From: Cetobacterium_A somerae
Lineage (GTDB): Bacteria > Fusobacteriota > Fusobacteriia > Fusobacteriales > Fusobacteriaceae
Assembly (NCBI RefSeq): GCF_044784365.2
Contig: NZ_CP173065.2
DNA: 64,000 nt
Reading direction: 5' to 3' (one strand)
The notes under the pieces were generated by a model that was not told the origin of the DNA, ran no database searches, and saw nothing but the letters and a program-made list of their open reading frames with translations. Within the stretch, counting starts at the first letter, position 1. Each line of letters starts with the position of its first letter. The position numbers were made by a program, and so were the translations under genes. This document shows positions 25,394 through 34,276 of this stretch, in pieces.

Positions 25394-27046
25394 TTAAAAA
25401 TTTTTTAAATCATCTTGTACATTACTAATTGTTCCTAAATTAAAGTTATCAATTAGAACTTGAAGAACATTAGAACTTAAAAATGCAGGAATAGTAGGAC
25501 CTACATGAATATTTTTAAATCCAAGATATAGTAAAGATAGGAGAACCAAAACAGCTTTTTGCTCATACCATGCAATATTAAATACTATTGGTAAATCATT
25601 TATATCATCTAACTCAAAAACATCTTTTAATTTGAGTGCAATAACAGCTAGAGAATAACAGTCATTACATTGCCCAGCATCTAAAACTCTAGGGATACCA
25701 CCAATATCTCCTAAGTCTAATTTATTATATCTGTATTTAGCACAACCTGCTGTAAGTATTACAGAATCTTTAGGTAGAGCTAAAGCAAATTCAGTATAAT
25801 ATTTTCTGTCTTGCATTCTAGCGTCACAACCACCCATGACATAGAATTTTTTTATTGCTCCAGATTTAACAGCATCAACAATTTTATCAGCTAAAGCTAA
25901 AACTTGATTATGAGCAAAACCAGCAATAATTTCACCATGTTCAATTTCAACAGGCGGTTTACATGCTTTTGCCTTTTCAATAATTTCACTAAAATCTTTA
26001 AATCCATCTTCATCAGCAAGAATATGTTCACATCCTTCCATACCAGCAGAGTTTGTAGTATAAACTCTTTCAAGATATTCAGCTAGAGTTCCTCTAGGAG
26101 GTACTAAACAGTTACTTGTAAATAAAACAGGACCATTAAAATCAACAAATTCTTTTGTTTGATGCCACCAAGACCCACCGTAGTTACCTACAAGGTTATC
26201 ATATTTTTTAAAAAATGGATATGCATGACCAGGAAGCATTTCAGAGTGAGTGTAAACATCAACACCAGTACCTTTAGTTTGCTCTAAAAGCATTTCTAAA
26301 TCTTTTAGATCATGTCCAGATATTAAGATTCCAGGCTTATTTCTAACTCCAATATTGATTTTAGTTATTTCAGGATGTCCATATGATGTTGTGTTAGCTT
26401 TATCTAAAAGAGCCATAGCATCAACACCCACTTTACCAACATTTAAAACCATTTGAACTAATGCTTCAATAGATAAAGAATCATCATCGACATTAGCTAG
26501 TGTTTCTTCGATAAATCTATATATAGAAACATCCTCATATCCTAAATTAAAAGCATGCTCAACATAAGCACACATTCCTTTTAATCCATATATGATAGTT
26601 TCTCTTAAAGAACGAATATCTTCATTTTTAGTTCTCAATACACCAACTTTTTCAGCATAATCTAAAAGTGAATCATCTGAGCTAAGATCAGTTGGGCAAT
26701 TGATATATTTTGCATATTTTTCAGGAACAGAGATTTTATTATTTAAAAGCTCTATTTCTAAAGCAGTTCTGTAAGCTTCTCCAGTTTCAATCTCCCTTAT
26801 AATAGCTTCATCGTGAAAGTTAGCATTGGTAATTGTAACAAAAAGAGCATTTACAACCCATCGGTGCAAGTCGTTAGTTATAGGAATTTTATCATTTAAA
26901 AGTTCAATATAAGCAGAAACAGTTTTAGCCATATGTATTAATAAATCTTGTAAATTAGCAGTTTCAGAGGCTTTACCACAAACCCCTCTAACAGTACATC
27001 CTTTATTCATAGCAGTTTCTTGACATTGAAAACAAAACATAGACAT
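25394..27046 (-). CDS. hcp: Hybrid cluster protein (hydroxylamine reductase-type)
   Basis: The frame stays open for another 70 codons upstream, but AGGAGG six bases before the ATG at 27046 and the strictly conserved N-terminus fix the start, giving 550 residues. The first iron-sulfur cluster has Cys5, Cys8, Cys17 and Cys23 (C-x2-C-x8-C-x5-C, the anaerobe type). Hybrid-cluster ligands are in the second half: His/Glu in SGHDL, then Cys in SNCLVPPR, GGCDAR, AGCAKYRYN and GQCNDCYSLA. Hcp reduces nitric oxide or S-nitrosylates proteins and is induced by nitrosative stress. Rubredoxin is encoded directly upstream and could be its electron donor. Confidence 0.95.
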   Translation of the reverse strand: MSMFCFQCQETAMNKGCTVRGVCGKASETANLQDLLIHMAKTVSAYIELLNDKIPITNDLHRWVVNALFVTITNANFHDEAIIREIETGEAYRTALEIELLNNKISVPEKYAKYINCPTDLSSDDSLLDYAEKVGVLRTKNEDIRSLRETIIYGLKGMCAYVEHAFNLGYEDVSIYRFIEETLANVDDDSLSIEALVQMVLNVGKVGVDAMALLDKANTTSYGHPEITKINIGVRNKPGILISGHDLKDLEMLLEQTKGTGVDVYTHSEMLPGHAYPFFKKYDNLVGNYGGSWWHQTKEFVDFNGPVLFTSNCLVPPRGTLAEYLERVYTTNSAGMEGCEHILADEDGFKDFSEIIEKAKACKPPVEIEHGEIIAGFAHNQVLALADKIVDAVKSGAIKKFYVMGGCDARMQDRKYYTEFALALPKDSVILTAGCAKYRYNKLDLGDIGGIPRVLDAGQCNDCYSLAVIALKLKDVFELDDINDLPIVFNIAWYEQKAVLVLLSLLYLGFKNIHVGPTIPAFLSSNVLQVLIDNFNLGTISNVQDDLKNF

Positions 27047-27082
27047 AGACAACCTCCTAAATTTTTTTATATTTTTAAAAGT

Positions 27083-27120
27083 AAAAAAAACTGAGGTATT
27101 AAAAAGTACCCCAGTAAAAA
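27083..27120 (-). terminator. Terminator or attenuator between rubredoxin and hcp
   Basis: On the minus strand, ACTGGGGTA pairs with TACCTCAGT (one G-U) around an A/T loop and is followed by TTTTTTTT. Rubredoxin transcripts therefore may end here, with partial read-through or a separate promoter for hcp. Confidence 0.75.
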
Positions 27121-27122
27121 AA

Positions 27123-27281
27123 TTATTCTTTTTCAAACTCGTCTTTTCCAGCACCACAGATAGGGCAAACCCAATCTTCAGGAACAGCTTCCCAAGCAGT
27201 ACCTGCCGCAACTCCATTATCAGGATCTCCTGTAGCAGGGTCATAAATCCAGTCACAAACTTTACATCTCCATTTTTCCAT
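27123..27281 (-). CDS. Rubredoxin
   Basis: This 52-residue small iron protein transfers electrons in anaerobic peroxide, oxygen and nitric-oxide detoxification. It is shorter than 60 codons and reads MEKWRCKVCDWIYDPATGDP to start, with Cys6, Cys9, Cys39 and Cys42 as the iron ligands (WRCKVC and VCPICG). The typical aromatic residues (Trp4, Tyr13, Trp30, Trp37) are present. The ribosome site AGGAGG precedes the ATG. The gene immediately upstream of hcp suggests one nitrosative/oxidative stress unit. Confidence 0.97.
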   Translation of the reverse strand: MEKWRCKVCDWIYDPATGDPDNGVAAGTAWEAVPEDWVCPICGAGKDEFEKE

Positions 27282-27343
27282 AAAAAATACCTCCTATGCT
27301 AGTTAATGTATCTGTGATATTTTTACAAAAAAATTATAGATTT

Positions 27344-27371
27344 CCTTTTAAATTTATAAAAAAATTAAAGG
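27344..27371. promoter_or_regulatory. Palindromic element in the rubredoxin/mscS divergent region
   Basis: CCTTT and AAAGG arms enclose 18 A/T bases, ten more than the similar pair at 24573-24590. It could be a shared operator but may be chance in such AT-rich DNA. Confidence 0.2.
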
Positions 27372-27431
27372 ATATATTTATTGAATCTATAATATAAATT
27401 ATAGAGAAAGTATATTTTAGGAGGAAGTAAT

Positions 27432-28280
27432 ATGGAAACAGTTAATAGTTTACTACAAATAAAAAATAGTTCAGGGGAGCCATTGCTACAGACACTGGGT
27501 CATGATGCAATTGAATTTTTAATTAGAACATTTGTTTTTATAATTATATTGTATTTAGGTTCATATTTTACGAAAAAAGTTGATAAGTATATAGATAAAA
27601 TTCCAGTAGTTAATCAGGATATTAATACAAAGCAGTTTACTAAATCAGTTACAAAATTAGGGTTAAATGTAATGTTTTTTTTGATAGGATTATTAGCATT
27701 TGGTTTTAGTGAAGCATCAATAGCTACTATGATCAGTGCCATTGGTTTAGGTGTAGGTATCTCTTTAAAAGAGTTTCTATCAAATTTAGCTGGTGGAGTA
27801 GTGCTATTTTTTACAAGACCTTTTAGTATAGGAAATTTCATAAAAATAAATGGTGTAATGGGAGAGGTTGCTAAAATAGAGGTGTTTTCAACATATATAA
27901 CTAGTTTAGATGGAAGAAGAGTTATAGTTCCAAATAATGTAATGATTAGCGGAAATATTATAAACTATGATGCAAACCTTTTTAGACGTATAAAATTAAT
28001 GCTATCAGTATCTTATGATTCTGATATGAAAAAAGTAATTAGTATATTGGAGAATATAGCAAATACCTATGAAGGATTAAATAGAGATAGGGAAAACTTT
28101 ATACATACAATGGAGTATGGAGATTCAAGTATAAATATTCTATTTATGGTTTGGACTCCAACAAATGGTTACTATAAAGTTAGAGGAGAGTTAATGGCAT
28201 ATATTTTAGAAGTATTTAACAAAGAGGGAGTAAATGTTCCATTTAATATTTTAGATGTAAATGTAACTGAAAGTAAATAG
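27432..28280 (+). CDS. MscS-family mechanosensitive channel
   Basis: This 282-residue small-conductance channel releases solutes on osmotic downshift. Three membrane helices are in the first 130 residues. The pore-lining TM3 has GLGVGISLKEFLSNLAGGVVLFFTRPF, rich in Gly and Ala, followed by the beta-domain motif VGEVAKIEVFSTYI... and VPNNVMISGNIINY. The length and order fit MscS exactly. The AGGAGG site supports the start. It is divergent from rubredoxin and 13 bases from the ClC gene, which it may be co-transcribed with. Confidence 0.92.
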   Translation: METVNSLLQIKNSSGEPLLQTLGHDAIEFLIRTFVFIIILYLGSYFTKKVDKYIDKIPVVNQDINTKQFTKSVTKLGLNVMFFLIGLLAFGFSEASIATMISAIGLGVGISLKEFLSNLAGGVVLFFTRPFSIGNFIKINGVMGEVAKIEVFSTYITSLDGRRVIVPNNVMISGNIINYDANLFRRIKLMLSVSYDSDMKKVISILENIANTYEGLNRDRENFIHTMEYGDSSINILFMVWTPTNGYYKVRGELMAYILEVFNKEGVNVPFNILDVNVTESK

Positions 28281-28293
28281 AGAGGAGGAAAAG

Positions 28294-29514
28294 ATGAAAG
28301 ACAGAATAGTTAGAGCTCTATTTTTTTCAGGTTTTTCAATTATAACAGGATTAATAGTGGGATTTATAGATGTGTTTTTTTCAAAAGGATTGATATTAGC
28401 AGCAAATCTACGAGTGGAATATTTTAATAAATTAATTATTTTTTTACCTTTTGTGGGAGTTTTAATGATATTTTTATATAAAAAATATGGAAAGGGTTCT
28501 TTAAAAGGAATGGGCTATGTATTCGAAGCAGCACATATGGAAAATGTAATTATTCCTAAAAGATTAATTCCATTTTCTATTATATCAACATGGGCGACTC
28601 ATCTTTTTGGAGGTTCAGCTGGGAGAGAGGGAGTAGCAGTACAAATAGGTGCAACGGTAGCAAATACAATAACAAGATATGTAGAGAAAAAAATAAAGTT
28701 AAATATAGATGATTTAAAAAAAATTCTTATTTCAACAGGGATATCAGCTGGATTTTCAGGACTTTTTGGAACTCCATTTGCTGCAACAATATTTTCTTTA
28801 GAGATTTTAAATATGGGTGTTGTTGAATACAAAGCTTTGTTTCCAGCATTTTTAGCAGCGTATACAGCCTTTGGTGTATCAGAGTATTTTGAGATGAAGC
28901 ATTTCCATTTCTTAATAGAGAAGTTTCCTAAAAATGATATAAGAGATATAACAATGTTTTTAATGGCAACGTTTATATTTGCAGTTGCAGGGTATTGCTT
29001 TGCTTTTTTCTTAAAAAATTTTAAAAAGAATAAATATATGGTTGGTTTAGATCCTATAAAAAAAATATTTTTTGGTGGAATAATATTAGGCTTTTTAATC
29101 TGGTTAGTTTATGGAGGGAGATATAGTGGACTAGGAACTAATCTAATTGATATAGCTTTTTCAAAAGAGCAGTTATATTCATATGATTGGATATTGAAGA
29201 TGTTCTTTACTATATTCACTTTAGGAATAGGATTTCAAGGGGGAGAGGTCACACCAATTTTTGCTATAGGAGCATGTTTAGGAGGAGTATTAGGAGGTTG
29301 GTTTGGTATTCCTGTGGAGTTTTTAGCAGCAATTGGATATTGTGCTGTATTTGCATCTTCTACAAATACATTTTTAGCCTCATTTTTAATAGGAATAGAG
29401 ATATTTGGTTATAATATGGCAGGCTATCTTTTTGTAGCTTGTGCAATGGCTTACCTATTTAGTGGAGAGTTAAGCATATATGAAGGACAAAAAAAAGAGC
29501 ATTTAAAAATATAA
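28294..29514 (+). CDS. ClC-family anion channel/transporter, fluoride-type motifs
   Basis: This 406-residue membrane protein has the ClC signature GGSAGREGVAVQIG at about residues 108-121 and GFQGGEVTPIFAIGACLG at about 316. At the first anion-site loop, where chloride ClCs have GSGIP, it reads GMGYV, and the glutamate loop reads GREGV instead of GREGP. These changes are typical of the CLC-F fluoride/proton antiporters, which protect bacteria from fluoride. Chloride transport cannot be excluded. It follows mscS and ends at a bidirectional terminator. No fluoride riboswitch is seen upstream, as the 13-base gap is too short. Confidence 0.8.
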   Translation: MKDRIVRALFFSGFSIITGLIVGFIDVFFSKGLILAANLRVEYFNKLIIFLPFVGVLMIFLYKKYGKGSLKGMGYVFEAAHMENVIIPKRLIPFSIISTWATHLFGGSAGREGVAVQIGATVANTITRYVEKKIKLNIDDLKKILISTGISAGFSGLFGTPFAATIFSLEILNMGVVEYKALFPAFLAAYTAFGVSEYFEMKHFHFLIEKFPKNDIRDITMFLMATFIFAVAGYCFAFFLKNFKKNKYMVGLDPIKKIFFGGIILGFLIWLVYGGRYSGLGTNLIDIAFSKEQLYSYDWILKMFFTIFTLGIGFQGGEVTPIFAIGACLGGVLGGWFGIPVEFLAAIGYCAVFASSTNTFLASFLIGIEIFGYNMAGYLFVACAMAYLFSGELSIYEGQKKEHLKI

Positions 29515-29530
29515 ATGCTCTTTTTTATTT
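29488..29530. terminator. Bidirectional terminator between ClC and ankyrin genes
   Basis: AAAAAAAGAGCATTTA and TAAATGCTCTTTTTT pair around a short A/T loop, with T runs on both strands. Confidence 0.85.
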
Positions 29531-29908
29531 TAAAGTTTCAATAATGTTATCTATATCATCGAAACTCATATTATTTTTAAGGTATATAGCGTATTCTAAA
29601 GATGTCATTCCCCAACTATTTTTAATATCTAAATTGGCACCATTTTCTTTTAAAAAATTTACCATTTGTAAATCTTTATTAAAAATGGCAAGATTAATAG
29701 GTGTATTACCTTGTAGTGGTTCTTGGATATTAATATCTGCATTATAATCTAAAAATAGTTTAACAATATTAGTATCTTTTAATAAAACAGCTTTATGTAT
29801 AGGATATCTGTACTCACCACTTCTGTCATTAACATCGATTCCATCTTCTAATTTAACTTTTAATTTCTCTAAATCTCCATTTTTTAATGCATTTTTAAAT
29901 TCAATCAT
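29525..29908 (-). CDS. Ankyrin-repeat protein
   Basis: This 127-residue cytosolic protein has three ankyrin units, visible as EYRYPIHKAVLLKDTNIVKL, GNTPINLAIFNKDLQMVNFL and GMTSLEYAIY, with DINIQEP and DIKNSWG loops between them. These domains bind proteins. No enzymatic domain is present. It lies 23 bases after the glutaredoxin-like gene on the minus strand. Its 3' end is within a terminator shared with ClC. Confidence 0.85.
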   Translation of the reverse strand: MIEFKNALKNGDLEKLKVKLEDGIDVNDRSGEYRYPIHKAVLLKDTNIVKLFLDYNADINIQEPLQGNTPINLAIFNKDLQMVNFLKENGANLDIKNSWGMTSLEYAIYLKNNMSFDDIDNIIETLK

Positions 29909-29931
29909 AAAATCCCCCTTAATCAGTAAAA

Positions 29932-30189
29932 CTATTCAGAACAAACACAAGGATAATTTGGTGTAGGTTCATCACTTAAGTATTCTTTAATTTTTTCAAT
30001 TCCAACGTAGTTAGTAACACTTTCCCAATCTTCAACTACTAAAGTAGGTGCAGCAGTAACATTAAGTTTTTGTGCTAGATCTTTAGCTTCAGTCAAATCA
30101 TAGATAGCTAAATCATGTCTATTATTGAATAAACTTTTAACTACATCACAACTATCACAATTTTTAAGTACAAACAGTGTTTTTTTCAT
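29932..30189 (-). CDS. Glutaredoxin-like small thiol protein
   Basis: This 85-residue thioredoxin-fold protein has CDSC at residues 11-14 in FVLKNCDSCDVVKSLF and a cis-Pro in AAPTLVVED, both needed for a thiol-disulfide site. A CVC near the C-terminus is odd and may add a second redox or metal site. It probably acts in the cytosol; its partner is unknown. The ribosome site is GGAGGTAG. It lies downstream of the DeoR-type regulator of the AEP cluster, separated by 41 bases. Confidence 0.75.
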   Translation of the reverse strand: MKKTLFVLKNCDSCDVVKSLFNNRHDLAIYDLTEAKDLAQKLNVTAAPTLVVEDWESVTNYVGIEKIKEYLSDEPTPNYPCVCSE

Positions 30190-30230
30190 AATAGTCTACC
30201 TCCGTTATTTAATAAAAAAATTATAACACA

Positions 30231-31004
30231 TTAATAGAGATTTATATTAAAATTTTTAACTAAATTTTTTAAAAAATTATTCTCTGGATTTACTGATACA
30301 ATGAAGTTAACTTGATTTAAGTCACAAACTTTATAAAATTTAGAAGTATCGAACTTTTCATCTGTAACTAAAAAAACATTTTCTAAAGAGTGCTTTAAAG
30401 CAGTTTTAGTAACCAATGCTTCATCATGATTGTGTGAAGTAACACCATTTTTTAAAGATAAACCATCTAAGGTTAAAAATGCTTTATCAAAAAAATAGTT
30501 ACTAATATCTAGAGATGTTTTAACTCCAGATGTTGATAAAAGATTTAGTTTAACCTCTCCACCAATTAGAAATATAGAGTGAGTATGGTCAATACTACTG
30601 AAAAAATTTACAAACTCATTGATAACAGAGAGAGAAACAGTAACAATTTTAAGATTTTTTTTATTTTTTAAATAAGGAATCATTTTAGAAATTGTAGTTC
30701 CAGCATCTAAAAAGATTGAATCACCATCATTGATAAGGGAAACACCTTTTTTAGCTAAAATATTCTTCTCGTTAGAAAAAAGTTCATTTCTTAAACTATA
30801 ACTTTCATCAACTATGTTAGAGGAGCTTTTTAGGGCTCCTCCATAAACTTTTCTAATCTCACTATTTTCATTTATAATATCTTCTAAATCTTTTCTGATA
30901 GTTTCCATAGTCACACTATATCTTTTTGCAAGCTCTTTAACATAAACTATATTTTTAATATTTATTTCATCTAAGATAAGTTGTCTACGCTCTTCCATTA
31001 ACAT
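30231..31004 (-). CDS. DeoR-family transcriptional regulator
   Basis: This 257-residue repressor or activator has an N-terminal winged helix-turn-helix (MEERRQLILDEINI...VKELAKRYSVTMETIRKDLEDI) and a C-terminal DeoR sensor domain with DGDSIFLDAGTTISKM and FDKAFLTLDGLS, which bind phosphorylated sugars or similar ligands. It is the last gene of the AEP operon, with a three-base gap from phnW, so it probably controls this operon. Its ligand might be phosphonoacetaldehyde or AEP, but this is an inference. Confidence 0.85.
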   Translation of the reverse strand: MLMEERRQLILDEINIKNIVYVKELAKRYSVTMETIRKDLEDIINENSEIRKVYGGALKSSSNIVDESYSLRNELFSNEKNILAKKGVSLINDGDSIFLDAGTTISKMIPYLKNKKNLKIVTVSLSVINEFVNFFSSIDHTHSIFLIGGEVKLNLLSTSGVKTSLDISNYFFDKAFLTLDGLSLKNGVTSHNHDEALVTKTALKHSLENVFLVTDEKFDTSKFYKVCDLNQVNFIVSVNPENNFLKNLVKNFNINLY

Positions 31005-31007
31005 ATA

Positions 31008-32120
31008 TTATCTCCAAAACATAGAGTTTTTGATAGAATTGATTAAAGTATCAATATCTGTAGGATAAACCTCTCCAATATTACCGATTCTAAAACTCTC
31101 CTCTTTTGTTAACTTACCAGGATATATAACAAATCCTTGCTCTTTAAGTTTTGAATAAAAATTTTCAAACTTATAATCAGGATGATTTGGAGCATAGAAT
31201 GTAGTTATAATAGGAGATTGTTTTTCTAAAGTGATAATAGCTTTAAATCCAAGAGTGTCCATACCTTTAACAAGTTTATCTTGGTTTTCTGTGTATCTTT
31301 TTTCTCTAGCTTTAACTCCACCTTCAGCTTCTAATTCTAAAAGGGCTTGATAAAAGGCTCTTACAACATGGGTAGGAGAAGTGAATCTCCATTTTCCATT
31401 TCCACTTTCCATAACTTTCCATTGATCAAATATATCTAAAGAGTGAGAACGAGCCTTTCCTTCACATTTTAAAAGTTCAGATTTTCTAGCTATAATAAAT
31501 CCAAAACCAGGAACTCCTTGGATACATTTGTTAGATGAACTAATTAAAAAATCAATTTGGTACTCAGGAATGCTAAAATGAATTCCCCCAAAACTAGACA
31601 TAGCATCAACTATAAAAGTTTTATTGTAGTTTTTAACAATTGCTCCAATCTCTTTAATTGGATTTAAAATTCCTGATGTAGTTTCACAGTGAACAACAGC
31701 AACATGAGTAATCTCTTTATCTTCCTTTAAAATAGATTCTAAGTGAGATAAATCATAAGTTTCAGTTTGCTCAATTTTATAGATAGTATTTTTAACTTTT
31801 GCTGTATCACAAATAGTTTTCATTCTATCTCCATATGCACCGTTTGAAAGAATTAAAACTTTTTCATTCTCACCAACAACACTAGTTAAAACAGCCTCAA
31901 CAGAGAAAGTTCCACTTCCTTGCATAGGAATCATAGTATAGTCATCTCCAGCTTCAGCAACATCTAAAACTCTTTTTCTCATATCTTGAACTAAAGAGTT
32001 ATACTCGTTATCCCAAGTACACCAATCTTTAAGCATAGCTGATTTAACTCCAGAAGATGTTGTAAGTGGTCCAGGTGTTAAAAGAATATATGGTTTATCT
32101 GTTAAGTTATTGTTATTCAT
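31008..32120 (-). CDS. phnW: 2-aminoethylphosphonate-pyruvate transaminase
   Basis: PhnW moves the amino group of AEP to pyruvate, giving phosphonoacetaldehyde and alanine. The PLP lysine is in SSNKCIQGVPG at about 190, and MLKDWCTWD, GSGTFSVEAVL and TSPTHVV are typical of the family. The ATG at 32120 is preferred over one at 32135, since the AGGAGG site lies between them; this gives 370 residues. The start overlaps the end of the PbfA-like gene by 8 bases, showing translational coupling. Confidence 0.95.
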   Translation of the reverse strand: MNNNNLTDKPYILLTPGPLTTSSGVKSAMLKDWCTWDNEYNSLVQDMRKRVLDVAEAGDDYTMIPMQGSGTFSVEAVLTSVVGENEKVLILSNGAYGDRMKTICDTAKVKNTIYKIEQTETYDLSHLESILKEDKEITHVAVVHCETTSGILNPIKEIGAIVKNYNKTFIVDAMSSFGGIHFSIPEYQIDFLISSSNKCIQGVPGFGFIIARKSELLKCEGKARSHSLDIFDQWKVMESGNGKWRFTSPTHVVRAFYQALLELEAEGGVKAREKRYTENQDKLVKGMDTLGFKAIITLEKQSPIITTFYAPNHPDYKFENFYSKLKEQGFVIYPGKLTKEESFRIGNIGEVYPTDIDTLINSIKNSMFWR

Positions 32121-33468
32121 TGTTGTTTCCTCCAAATAGTTTTATATTTTCAATTTTTATACTCTCTTCAAGAATTTCAAGAGCTTTTTCAAGTTCATGT
32201 TTTTCAATAATAAGTGGTGGTGATAGTGTTAATATTCCACTAGAAACTTTGAAACTAAGACCTAAATCAAGGCAATTATAAAGAATTCTATCAGCTTCAG
32301 ATTCAGCTTTTTCTTTTGTTTTTCTATCTCTTACAAGTTCAATTGCAAAGAGTAGCCCAATAGCTCTTACATCACCGATAATTTCATATTTATTTTTTAA
32401 TATATTTAATCTATCTAAAACAAATTTCTCCATATTAGATGTTTTTTCTAAAATATTATTATTATCAATAAAATCTATGGCAGCATTAGCAGCAGCACAT
32501 CCAACAGAGGATTTCTCATGAGTATAGTGCCCTAAAGATGTATATTGACCAATGTTAAATTCATCTTTTGTTAAAAGAGCAGAGATTGGAAATATTCCAC
32601 CGCCAAGTCCTTTTCCAATGACAACAATATCCGGGTCAATATCATAGTGTTCAAAGGCGAAGAATTTTCCAGTTCTTCCCATAGCAATTGCAGTCTCATC
32701 TAAAATTAAAAGAGTATTGTGTTTAGTACAGATATCTCTTATTCCTTTCATAAGTTTATATGATGGAATCTCCACTTCAGTATTTCTAATAGTTTCCATA
32801 AAAAAAGCTGCAATATCTCCATGCTTTTCTAGAGTATAGTCTAAAATAGTTAAGAAGGTATCTTCATCAAAAATGGGTCTATAGCTATTATAAGGGATTA
32901 GATGTTCACACCCAGTTAGAAGACTTCCAATACCATTTCTAAAATGAGCAGTTCCTCCTAAAGAGATAGCATCTATTGAAGCTCCATGGAAAGAATCCCA
33001 AAAAGATAGAAAGCCATCTTTTTTAGTTACAAGTCTAGCTAGTTTCATTGCTATTCCAATAGAAGAGGTTGCTCCTGGTGAAAATAGAACTTTATTTAAA
33101 ACACCATTTGTTTTATCAGAAAGCTTTTGAGCTAAAATTATAGCAGAGTTATTTGTATATCTTCTAGGTGAAAAGGGAAGTTCTTCCATTTCATTAATAA
33201 TGGCATTTTTAACATCTTCATTTCCAAATCCAACTTGATGTACATTATTTCCATGAAAATCCATATAGATTTTTCCAGAGATATCTTCTAGATAGATACC
33301 TTTGGATTTTTTTAAAACATTTAAACAAGGAGTTGAAAGAGATTGATGAAGAAAGATATCTTCATCATCTCTAAGAACACAACTAGTTTCATAGTTTATA
33401 TTTTTATCTTGCCAATTTTTACGATTTGAAGAGGTATTCACATCCCCTTCAGATGTAATTTTATTCAT
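32113..33468 (-). CDS. PbfA-like (1-hydroxy-2-aminoethyl)phosphonate ammonia-lyase (class III aminotransferase family)
   Basis: This 451-residue PLP enzyme belongs to the class III aminotransferase fold: the PLP lysine is in VIGKGLGGGIFP at about 280 and LILDETAIAMGRTGKFFAFEH is upstream of it. The neighbours phnW and phnX and the N-terminal CVLRDDEDIFLHQ point to PbfA, which converts (R)-1-hydroxy-2-aminoethylphosphonate to phosphonoacetaldehyde and ammonia, allowing the hydroxy compound to feed PhnX. A second aminotransferase would be redundant next to PhnW, supporting the lyase reading. It starts one base after phnX. Confidence 0.8.
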   Translation of the reverse strand: MNKITSEGDVNTSSNRKNWQDKNINYETSCVLRDDEDIFLHQSLSTPCLNVLKKSKGIYLEDISGKIYMDFHGNNVHQVGFGNEDVKNAIINEMEELPFSPRRYTNNSAIILAQKLSDKTNGVLNKVLFSPGATSSIGIAMKLARLVTKKDGFLSFWDSFHGASIDAISLGGTAHFRNGIGSLLTGCEHLIPYNSYRPIFDEDTFLTILDYTLEKHGDIAAFFMETIRNTEVEIPSYKLMKGIRDICTKHNTLLILDETAIAMGRTGKFFAFEHYDIDPDIVVIGKGLGGGIFPISALLTKDEFNIGQYTSLGHYTHEKSSVGCAAANAAIDFIDNNNILEKTSNMEKFVLDRLNILKNKYEIIGDVRAIGLLFAIELVRDRKTKEKAESEADRILYNCLDLGLSFKVSSGILTLSPPLIIEKHELEKALEILEESIKIENIKLFGGNNNE

Positions 33469-33469
33469 T

Positions 33470-34276
33470 TTAAATAACCTCTTCAGAATTCATTCTAGTA
33501 TTTATAACATCAATTATATGTGGTAAATCACCAACTTGCTCAACAACATAATCAGCTCCAGCAGAGTATAATCTCTTTGCAGTTGCATCCATTAATTTTT
33601 TTAACTGAGCATGGTCCATAGTTTCAACCTCTTTTTGTGAAAGGCCAAGTTCACTTCCACCCTTTAAGATACCAACAGTCCAAACACCAGCATTTTTACC
33701 CTCTTTCATATCAACAGTTGTATCTCCAATTTTTATAATAGAATTCCTATTTGGAATTGCTAAGGTAATCATATTTTGATAAATCATATATGGATATGGT
33801 CTACCAGCAGGAACTTCAGTTGATGTGATTCTAAAATCTGGACAGTATCCAAAAGCTTTAGCTTTAGGAGCAACAATATCTAACATCTCTTTTGTATATC
33901 CAGTTGTACTTCCAATTTTTAATCCTCTATCTCTTAACTCTTTTTGAAGATCTAACATTCCAGGAACAGGTTCAGCAAAGTTTTCTAAAGAAGCGAATAA
34001 AACTTCTTCAAATCTTTCGTATAAAGAGTTAATATCCTCCATAGTGTAATCTCTATTAAATTTTTCTAACCATAAAGAGTGTATTCTTTCCATCTTTAAT
34101 AGTGCTTTTATGTGATCTATTTTTAACATTCCCATAGGTTTTCTAGCTTCTTCATAAGTAATCTCAATACCAATCTCTTTAAAAACTTGAACAAAAACAT
34201 CAAGTGGTGCGAAACATCCATAATCTACTGTAGTACCTGCCCAATCAAATATAACTGCCTTAATCTCTTTTCTCAT
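33470..34276 (-). CDS. phnX: Phosphonoacetaldehyde hydrolase (phosphonatase)
   Basis: PhnX breaks the C-P bond of phosphonoacetaldehyde into acetaldehyde and phosphate. This 268-residue HAD enzyme has the nucleophile motif IFDWAGTTVDYG (Asp10), the cap-domain Schiff-base lysine in MGMLKIDHIKALL (about 53), GSTTGYTKEML and the acidic IGDTTVDMKEG. All key residues are intact. It overlaps the permease end by one base and is followed directly by the PbfA-like gene. Confidence 0.96.
   Translation of the reverse strand: MRKEIKAVIFDWAGTTVDYGCFAPLDVFVQVFKEIGIEITYEEARKPMGMLKIDHIKALLKMERIHSLWLEKFNRDYTMEDINSLYERFEEVLFASLENFAEPVPGMLDLQKELRDRGLKIGSTTGYTKEMLDIVAPKAKAFGYCPDFRITSTEVPAGRPYPYMIYQNMITLAIPNRNSIIKIGDTTVDMKEGKNAGVWTVGILKGGSELGLSQKEVETMDHAQLKKLMDATAKRLYSAGADYVVEQVGDLPHIIDVINTRMNSEEVI

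Noticed and set aside
27047..27256. 70-codon N-terminal extension of hcp
   Set aside because: The extension runs back through a terminator and into the rubredoxin gene; AGGAGG and the conserved Cys cluster set the start at 27046.
27310..27330. CRP/FNR-like site (TGTGA...TACA) upstream of rubredoxin
   Set aside because: The half-sites are five bases apart and the second one mismatches; not a convincing HcpR/FNR site.
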